A DNA stretch of 64,000 nt from Anoplopoma fimbria (taxonomy: Eukaryota > Chordata > Actinopteri > Perciformes > Anoplopomatidae): the NCBI RefSeq assembly GCF_027596085.1, contig NC_072463.1, positions 1,623,692 to 1,687,691 of the forward strand, given 5' to 3'. Within the stretch, counting starts at the first letter, position 1; each line of letters opens with the position of its first letter. This document shows, one piece after another, positions 56,930 to 64,000 of the stretch. The position numbers and the translations under genes were made by a program. The notes beneath the pieces are model-generated. The model saw nothing but the letters and a program-made list of their open reading frames with translations, had not been told where the DNA came from and made no database searches.

Positions 56930-57235
56930 TGTGTTGATTGACGTGTTGAGACTGGAGGAAAGAGGAGAGCAGCCTCCCAGTGTTCACTTTCAGGTCGGAT
57001 TGTAGATGTGTGTCGAGCTGGAATCGGATCTTTATGGATGAGTGTGTGTTGGAGCGCGGCGGCGTTCCTCTTCAGGGGTCGGAGGTCATCATAAATCCTG
57101 CAGAGGGAGTTTTTTTCTCTTTTTTCGCCTGCTGGGAACCAAACGGATGAAACATCAGCGTTTAGTCTGCAGCGTCGGCTGTGATTACACACTGAAGATA
57201 ATTATTTAAATTCCCGGTGGATGCCAGCGGACTGA
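56930..57235. promoter_or_regulatory. Candidate conserved non-coding element
   Basis: 'gtgttgattgacgtgttgag', 'gaaacatcagcgtttagtct', 'gtcggctgtgattacacact' and 'gaagataattatttaaattc'. Complex and repeat-free. The 90-codon minus frame has no domain. Confidence 0.38.
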
Positions 57236-57489
57236 ACTGGAAATAGAACAAAAGAACAAACAGTTTGGAGTTTGGAGAGAAACACTGAGAGTGTTTTTGT
57301 GTTTTTACACTGAAGAGGCCAAAATGTTCCTACAAGGAGAGACAGACGAGTGAGAATCGTCCATCTGAGAACATGTCTGCTTTAAAGAGACGGATTAGAA
57401 TAATAATCAGCCGTCAGTTTAAAGCTGCACTGATGGAAGATTATTTACTTAAAGTGACAGTGAGGAACTTTGTACTGGTCCTGATCCAG
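57236..57489. other. Non-coding flank of family A copy 4
   Basis: 'gtgaggaactttgtactggt' at 57461-57480 may mark the outer end of the element, since 'aaggaacttt' occurs in reverse near 57985-58005. Confidence 0.35.
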
Positions 57490-57915
57490 TCTCAGTTGAG
57501 TCCTGATCCTCTATAGACCTCCATCAGTAAACAGACCATCAGAGAGAAGATCGTCTGTTTCTATAAAGTTATTCTTAAAGCTCGTCATCGGAGACACCGG
57601 GTCGGATTCTGGAGAAACCAGATGAAATCATGAAGGTTCACCAGAAACTCCTTCAGATCAGATCCAGCAGAGACCAGTCCACCGTGGACAGACCCAGATC
57701 CAGCAGAGACCAGTCCACCGTGGACAGACCCAGATCCAGCTTCCACCGTGGACAGACCCAGATCCAGCAGAGACCAGTCCACCGTGGACAGACCCAGATC
57801 AGATAGAGACCCAAGCCGTATTGCTGGACCCACTGGAGTAAAGGGGGGCACACGAGAACCAGAACCAGGACTGAGCGGGTCAGACTGTCAGACCCTGCTG
57901 CAGTAAAATGAGAGG
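57490..57915 (+). mobile_element. Family A composite repeat, copy 4
   Basis: Full leading module, four 36-bp units (one shortened, 57660-57800), no CCT tract, and the trailing module ('gagaaccagaaccaggactg') ending 'gaccctgctgcag'. The middle is deleted relative to copies 1 and 2. Beyond it, 57916-58005 contains 'tccacagggggcgccagaat', which may belong to a larger unit. Confidence 0.75.
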
Positions 57916-58011
57916 TTTTCTAAAGGGACTCTGGTGCTCAGAAACACTACCACTTTAGTCCACAGGGGGCGCCAGAATCAACACTGAAGGAAAGTTCCTT
58001 GTAGTTAGTAA

Positions 58012-58400
58012 AAGTAACACAACACCAGAGGAATACTCTATTTAATGTACTTAAATAAAAGTACACGCATCAAAATGTTCCAAAAAGTACCAAAAGCAAA
58101 AGTTCTCATCATGCAGAGTAATATAAATTACATTATTGTATTTGAATTATTGATTAATTGATGTGTTCATCACTTTAATGTTGCAGCTGTTAAAGGTGGG
58201 ACTCGTTTTAATGACTTTATATACTGTTGGGTAGTTTATTGTGCAATAATACATAATTTATTATCAGATGAATGTGGTGCAATAAAAAGTACAATAGTAG
58301 TAGTGGAGAGCAAACGTATAAAGTAGCCAAAAATGTAAATATTTCAGGTACAAGTACCTCAAATTGTAGACAAGAACAGTGCTTTAGTAAATTTACATCT
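58012..58400 (-). mobile_element. Family C repeat, near full-length (reverse)
   Basis: Opposite in sense to 13398-13802: 'gatgtgttcatcactttaat', 'gttgcagctgttaaaggtgg' and 'tacaagtacctcaaattgta' in order. Confidence 0.65.
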
Positions 58401-58815
58401 GTTCTGTTCTACATTTAAAAAATCAAAAACTAATGTGTGGAGTTCTGTTTTTGCCTGTGATCCATGAAGGTATGTGAATGCACCATCATGAATCATGAGA
58501 AGCTTTAATGGACGAGAGCCAAACTTGTTCTCTTCACACCTTCACTCTGAGAGTAAATTTAACTTTCCTCCTCGACTGTCACAAATCAAACCGATCAGAC
58601 AGGAAAGTTTCTGAGGCCGACGGCCAAATCTGTTCTTCTTCTTCACGTCCTCTCGCTCTGTGAGGTATGTTTAGCTACCGCGGTGTTTCTTCTTCTTCTT
58701 CTGTGGTACAGGAGATGTAGGTTCAGGGTGGAGGAGCTGGAGGAGGAAAATCTGTTAAAACGCCCACCAGGTTTTTATTCTGGAGAATAAAAGAACCTGA
58801 AGACGTCTGAGAACA
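58401..58815. other. Non-coding, weak regulatory candidate
   Basis: 'caccatcatgaatcatgaga' at 58482-58501 and 'gtcacaaatcaaaccgatca' are complex. A TTC run lies at 58688-58700. No gene is supported. Confidence 0.35.
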
Positions 58816-58819
58816 AATC

Positions 58820-59170
58820 CATCACTGGTATGTGGGGAGGAAGAGGAGGGGAGGAAGATGAAGAGGAGGAGAGGAGGTGTAGAGGAAAGGTGAGGAGACT
58901 GAGAAGATGTGAGGAAGGACAGGAAGAGAGGAGGAGAGGAAGAGGAAAGGTGAGGAGAGGAAGAGGAGGAGAGAAAATGTAGAGGAACCGTGAGGAACGA
59001 AAGACAGAAGGGAAAAAGTAGAAGACCAAGGGGGAGGAAAGAAAGAGAGGAAAGGTGAGGAGAGGAATAGTATGTGAGGAAAGAAATGATGAGAAGAAAA
59101 GAAGATGAGAAGAAAAGACAAAAGTGAGGAGAAGATGAAAGGGAAGGAAAGGTGAGGAAGAGGAAATGTC
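58820..59170. repeat. Purine-rich degenerate array
   Basis: 'aggaaaggtgaggagaggaa' and related units. Ser/Pro/Phe-rich minus frames (84 and 121 codons) are artefacts. Confidence 0.85.
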
Positions 59171-59204
59171 GTTCTTTTTTTGGACATTTTCTCTACATTT
59201 GTTT

Positions 59205-59510
59205 AATAACTTGAGTTACTTTACAGACTCAGGTTATTAAAACTGATATATATAGTTAACTAATAATTGATCATTTATTATTATAGATTAAACTATTAGC
59301 AGTATATAAAGTCATTAAAATGAGCTCCACCTTCACCACCTGTAACATAAAGTGATGAACACATTCATGCATCAATAAATATAGTACAATAATATCAACT
59401 ATATTAATATACATAATGAGAACTTTAACTTTTAGTATGAGTATATTTTAATTGTAATACTTTTAGTAGTATTACTACTTTTACTGAATTAAAAGATCAG
59501 AGTACTTTTT
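59205..59510 (+). mobile_element. Family C repeat, diverged copy
   Basis: 'tgagttactttacagactca', 'aatgagctccaccttcacca', 'cataaagtgatgaacacatt' and 'gtagtattactacttttact' in the same order as 13398-13802. Confidence 0.65.
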
Positions 59511-60678
59511 GCGTTGTCGCAGTAAAATATAAAATATAATTAAATATTGAAATTTTCTCACAGGGAGAAGAATCGTCACGTTTAAAACTTTTAAAAAATA
59601 CTTTTATAGAAAATGTAACGATTTTTTTTATTTTGGTGTTTTAATCCTAAATATAATTTCACAACCTTTAAAGAGGAATTTAATCTTTTTGTTAAAAGTC
59701 TCCATCTCCTGGACTTCCTCTCCTGATGAAGACGAGGATGGTGATGATGATGATGATGATGTGATGATGATGATGATGGTGGTCCTGGTATTTGGACAGA
59801 CGACGTGTTTTTCTCTCGTCAAACGCTGACAGCTCGTCTCCTCGCTCCGCCGTCCCTCTGAGGAACCGAGGACGCAGCCTTTGTCCCCCGACACAAAGGA
59901 GGACAAGACGGCCAGCGGAGCTGTGGACTTAACCCCCCGACAGTGAGGGGGGGACGCACAAAAAGAGACAGCAGGAGGGTCTGCAGGCTCTCAGCTGATC
60001 AGTCAGCTGTGGGAGAGGACAGGAGGGGAGGGAAGGAGGGGAGGGAAGGAAAGGAAACACGCTCATGGGAAGGTATTTCAGGAGGCCGGGAAATGTGGAA
60101 AACAAGTTATTTTAATGGAGGATGTTTAAAGCTGCAAAAAACTACAAAATATCATCTTCATCTTCATCATGAGAGGAACTCATTTATCTGTGTTGATTCA
60201 TTGGAAAACTTCTAACAGAAAGATTAAATAATTCTTTTCAGTTTGTGAAGTAATTTTTAGGGTTAAAACACTTAAAGAAACGTAAGAACTTGATTTTGAC
60301 TTGAGTACTTCAGTAATGCCATTTTGTAGTTGTTTTTTTTTAACCCAAACCTCCATCTTTTCCATCAGTAGTTTACTTTGAGGACGGAAGTTTATTTTGC
60401 AAAAAGCAGAAAAAATGAGGAGTAACTTTTCCCACATGAATCGCTGTGTGAGGATACGCTTCACTAAAACCTTTGTAGTAGAGAAAGAAAGACAGATGTT
60501 CATGCTTTGTTTATGTTTGGACCAAACTTCATTCATTAAATCAAGATGTTTAAGACGGAGCTCACAAACACAAAACATGATGTGACAACAGCTCACCTGC
60601 AGACAACAAACCTCGAACACTTTAATGGAGCCAAAGAGACAAACTCATTTCCTTCAAAACAAAAGCTGCTGTTGTCTC

Positions 60679-60682
<4 letters not shown>
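59511..60682. other. Non-coding, with (GAT)n
   Basis: Imperfect (GAT)n at 59732-59778 and GA-rich DNA at 60015-60055. The 140-codon minus frame (60198-60620) is Lys/Leu/Ser-rich with no domain and no context, and is treated as chance. Confidence 0.45.

Positions 60683-60768
<86 letters not shown>
60683..60768. repeat. (GT)n microsatellite
   Basis: About 42 GT units. Confidence 0.98.
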
Positions 60769-60770
<2 letters not shown>

Positions 60771-60779
60771 TGTTTGTGT

Positions 60780-60901
60780 GTTTGCACTTCCTCCTTACGG
60801 CCAATCAGAGGCGGAGTTGGGCTGCCAGCGGTGAGAGAGACAAAGCTGCTAATTAGAGAAGCGGACGATCAGCAGGTCAGTCGCACGGCAGGACAAACAA
60901 C

Positions 60902-60902
<1 letters not shown>
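60780..60902. promoter_or_regulatory. Weak candidate regulatory stretch between GT and AC tracts
   Basis: 'cggccaatcagaggcggagt' (CCAAT core) and 'gctgctaattagagaagcgg' (TAATTA core). Short and repeat-flanked. Confidence 0.28.

Positions 60903-60955
<53 letters not shown>
60903..60955. repeat. (AC)n microsatellite
   Basis: About 26 AC units, opposite in sense to the GT tract at 60683. Confidence 0.97.
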
Positions 60956-60956
<1 letters not shown>

Positions 60957-62425
60957 GCTGAGTCTTTGGGCTGTGCTTCCTGTGTGTGTGGAGGTGATCG
61001 GGGGTTAAGAGGAGAAAGCGGTGGACTCTTCCTTTAATCAGAGTCAGCAGGTCAGCGGAGGTCAAACAGTTTGTTCCTAACGGACTTTAAGCTTTTCTTT
61101 CTTCACAGAAACATCCCCCAAAACATCCACATGTGTCCAGTCAGAGGAACTAAATCACCATGGAGTTTGGTCTGTCTGCACATAGAATACTATATATATA
61201 ATATATTTAACTTTAAAAGCTGCAGATGCAACATTTGTATGTGTAAACAAGACATTGAAATGTCTTTTTCCTCCTACAATAAAGACAACATTTCACTTTC
61301 ATATTATTCTAACATCTGTATTATTAAAGGGACAGTAGTGGTTGTATGAGGTACTTGTACACAGTCAGTGTACTGCTACAGTAGAAGGAGCAAACCAATG
61401 TACTACTGTGGGCGTATTTTAAGTGTACGCTATATTTAGAATATTTTCACCTCTTTACTTTGCTGTCAGACTTTCTGCTGTTTTCTATGCTCTCTTCAAA
61501 GTCACCAGACTCCATCCACAAACAGAGTGTTTTTACTTCGGATGCCACCGGAGTTGCTGGTTGACTGCTGCCTTTATTGGTTAGTTAGTTTGTGTTATTG
61601 AGTCACTTCAGTGATTTTGAATTAACCCTTTAAAACACCAAAGTCACACAATAACACAAACAAACTAACAGATGGAGGCAAAAGTCGAGCTGCAACTCCT
61701 GTGTTCTGTTTCCTAAAATCACTGTGTTTGTGAATGCAGTCTGGTGTCTCTGAAGAGAACACAGGTAACAGCAGGAACAAGCTGTCTGACATTAAGGTAA
61801 AGAGGTGAATATCCATCTCACCCACCTGGACCTGAAAGGTGAAAACATAATTACATATTTAGCATTGAAGTACAAAAACACACTAAGACAGCTCTTTAAA
61901 AAAAGTATTTTTTTAAATGTTGATTTTTCAAGGTTGAAGTAAATTCTTTATTAACATTAACAATCTTTCACTATATATCTGGTTATTGCAAAGAGCTGAG
62001 TTAACTGCTAATAAATGCATAATAAATATCATACCATAGTTTAAAGGCCGAATAAGTTAAGTTAGTTAAACTCAATAAATGTGTCTCATAATAAAGCTGT
62101 TATTGACGTTCTGTAAACTGTTAAAACGTTTCTAATAAGTTTTCGTCAACGTTAAACTAAAGTAGATTCACAACTTTGTGACCGCAGACTTAAAACAGAG
62201 TGACAGTTTGATTCTGTGGACTTTAATTAACGATGCGTCTTCTGAAAACGTAAAAAAGAATCTAATTAAAATCCTCCGAAGGGTTCAGGTGAGTTCATGT
62301 GTTTATGATGTCGAAGACAAGATGGAGGAGACTTTCTCTCAGGTGTAAAATCGGAAAGAAAATAAAGCAAATAAACCTGATGATTGTGACACGGAGAGCG
62401 ACGCCATCTTTGACTTCCCTCCCAC

Positions 62426-62428
<3 letters not shown>
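60956..62428. other. Non-coding, nothing certain
   Basis: Family C-like words ('gaggtacttgtacacagtca', 'gtgtactgctacagtagaag') at 61349-61390. Otherwise AT-rich single-copy-looking DNA without a supported gene. Confidence 0.5.

Positions 62429-62486
<58 letters not shown>
62429..62486. repeat. (AC)n microsatellite
   Basis: About 29 AC units. Confidence 0.97.
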
Positions 62487-62487
<1 letters not shown>

Positions 62488-62489
62488 CC

Positions 62490-62595
62490 TCCCTCACCGA
62501 ACGGCAGCAATCGGCAAATCTGTCACTTTTCACCGCAGGTAGCGATATAATGCAGCCTGTGATTAATTTTAATGAGATACTTTATGGAGGAAAAA
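62490..62595. promoter_or_regulatory. Short candidate conserved element
   Basis: 'cggcagcaatcggcaaatct', 'ggtagcgatataatgcagcc' and 'tgtgattaattttaatgaga' lie between the AC tract and the purine array. Confidence 0.32.
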
Positions 62596-63530
62596 CAGAT
62601 CAAATATTAGAGAGAAAAATAAACTGATGCAATTATGAAAGAGAAAAGAGAGAGGGGGGGATGAGGAGGGGTGAGAGAATTGGGGGGAGAAACTTGGAGG
62701 AGAAAGAAGGTGCGAGAGGGGGAGAAAGATGTAGAAAGAGGGGAGATGGGTGAGACAGATGGAGCAGGAAGACCTTCTGAGAGGGGGAGAAAGGGGGAGG
62801 AGAAATTGGGGGGTGAGAGAGGGGGACGGATGGAGGAATGAGGGAGATGGGTGAAAGGTGGAGGAAAATGGTTGATGGGTCATAAAGATAGAGGAGAAAG
62901 AGAGGATGAGAGGGGGAGATGGGTGAGACAGATGGAGGAGAAAGACAGAATGAGAGGGGGAGAAACATGGAGAAGAAAGTGGGGGTGAGAGAGGGAGACG
63001 GATGGAGAAATGAGGGAGATGGGTGAGAAAGATGGAGGAGAAAGACAGAGTGAGTGGGGGAGAGTGGAGTGGGGGATATGGGGGAGAATGATGGAGAAGG
63101 GGGAGAAAGATAAGATGGATGGGGGAGACAGATAGGGGAGGATATGGGGGAAAAGATGGAGGAGAAAGAGGGGGATGAGATGGGAGGTGACGGGGAGCTG
63201 GAGAAGAAAGATAAGATGGAAGAGGGAGAGTGTTGGAGTAGAGAGGGGGAGATGGGTGCTATAGTTGGGGGAGAAAGTAAAGGGGAGAGGGGGAGAAAGA
63301 TGGAGCGCAATGATACGGGGAGAAATATAGAGGAGAAAGAAGGTAGATGAGAGGGGGAAAAGATGGAGGAGAGAAAAAGGGGATTATAGGGGGAGAGAGA
63401 GGGGGAGGGAAATGGAGGAGAGAGAGAATGAGAGGGGGAGAAAGACGATGAGATGGGGGAGAAAGATGGAGGAAATAGGTAGATGAGAGCTGGAGGAAGG
63501 TGGAGGAGAAAGAGGGGGTGGGAGGGAGCA
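62596..63530. repeat. Purine-rich degenerate array, about 930 bp
   Basis: Recurring 'gggggagatgggtgagaca', 'gatggaggagaaagacag' and 'atgagagggggagaaa' in irregular units of roughly 35-50 bp. The 303-codon Ser/Pro-rich minus frame (62633-63544) is an artefact of this array. Confidence 0.88.
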
Positions 63531-63534
63531 TCAC

Positions 63535-63592
63535 AGCTCGTCACATGACTCGAACACCGGTCTCCTGGGTGAAAGTCCTGTTCGTTTTTACA
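63535..63592 (-). mobile_element. Possible SINE-like fragment
   Basis: On the minus strand, 'acaggactttcacccaggag' then 'accggtgttcgagtcatgtg' resembles a tRNA-type B box region seen in fish repeats. No A box or tail is present. Confidence 0.35.
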
Positions 63593-63597
63593 GTCGT

Positions 63598-63780
63598 AAG
63601 TATTTCAATAAAACATTATACCGATCAAACAATACTTGTACTTCATTTATATACTTGTACTTCATTTATATACTTGTACTTCAGTCAGGTTTGGAATGCG
63701 TGACCTTTACTAGTCGTGGAGTATTCTCTCAGTGTGGTATTTGTACTTTTACTGCAGTAAAGAATCTGAAATACTTCCTC
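63598..63780. mobile_element. Family C repeat fragment with 20-bp triplication
   Basis: 'acttgtacttcatttatata' is repeated two and a half times (63635-63685), followed by 'cagtgtggtatttgtacttt' and 'agaatctgaaatacttcctc'. Confidence 0.65.
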
Positions 63781-63859
63781 CTAGGAAAAGAAAAAGACAG
63801 AGATACATTCAGACGACGTGTTTCCCAGTTTGGTGTGTGCGGTATATTTCCCAGTAGCT

Positions 63860-64000
63860 CCCAGTTTGAATCCAGCGGGGCTTCACAGTAAATTAACGGC
63901 GCCGTGATAAAGTCGTTAATCGGCGAGACAAAGACGTGTTAAACTCGCTCTAATTGAGCGGCGGCGCTGCAGCAGGAAGCCGTTTTATGGTTCAGACTGT
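63860..64000. promoter_or_regulatory. Candidate conserved non-coding element (strong), runs off the window
   Basis: 'cacagtaaattaacggcgcc', 'gtgataaagtcgttaatcgg', 'gcgagacaaagacgtgttaa' and the perfect dyad CGCTCTAATTGAGCG at 63946-63960 (with a TAATTG core). Dense TAAT cores within CpG-bearing sequence. It is truncated by the window end, so its true extent is unknown. Confidence 0.48.

Noticed and set aside
60198..60620. 140-codon minus-strand frame
   Set aside because: Lys/Ser/Leu-rich with no domain or context; compatible with chance in AT-rich DNA.
62633..63544. 303-codon Ser/Pro-rich minus frame
   Set aside because: It reads the complement of a purine-rich degenerate array, and the amino acid make-up matches TCC/CCC codons.

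Overview
This window looks like non-coding, intergenic or intronic DNA from a teleost fish, probably a percomorph. The reasons are the very many long (CA)n/(GT)n tracts, several minisatellites, and interspersed repeat families of the kind common in fish genomes (families B, C, D and E below). There is also a decayed SGNH-esterase ORF1 of a fish-type non-LTR retrotransposon. I find no intact protein-coding gene, rRNA gene or confident tRNA gene. Nearly all long open frames are artefacts of tandem repeats (CA, GT, CCT, CTT, 20-bp and 36-bp arrays) or of pyrimidine-rich DNA. One 100-base assembly gap lies at 11419-11518.

Repeat layout. Family A is a young composite element with an internal 36-bp minisatellite. 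Copies lie at 2505, 9612, 12555 (reverse) and 57490, and the second is joined to the retrotransposon pseudogene (10158-10883, minus). Family B is an abundant fish-type repeat with three copies (7058, 39823, 55963) sharing a 295-bp block that differs by one base, plus two fragments. Family C is the 'acttttactt / gtggtattagtac' repeat, present more than ten times. Family D is a short 'attttcagcggcggattaat' repeat, seen three times. Family E consists of two 'caaagagacaca' arrays in opposite orientation. Large tandem arrays include a 20-bp minisatellite (4536-5250), a 56-57-bp array with higher-order 5-mer and 6-mer structure (37490-38325), degenerate AGAACC-rich DNA (24640-25830), and purine or pyrimidine arrays near 22, 23.5, 33.5, 51, 53.5, 59 and 63 kb. 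A dense cluster of alternating GT and CA tracts occupies 50472-52212.

Between the repeats lie islands of more complex sequence with TAAT, PBX/MEIS-like, octamer-like and X-box-like motifs. The clearest are 6110-6760, 14986-15295, 18990-19480, 21240-21475, 22680-23215, 29276-30480, 32995-33350, 39015-39425, 40960-41560, 52225-52440, 56930-57235 and 63860-64000. They resemble the conserved non-coding elements that surround developmental regulatory genes in vertebrates, but conservation cannot be tested from one sequence. The most economical reading is a gene-poor regulatory region, either a gene desert or a large intron, invaded by fish repeats. The target gene, if any, is outside the window.
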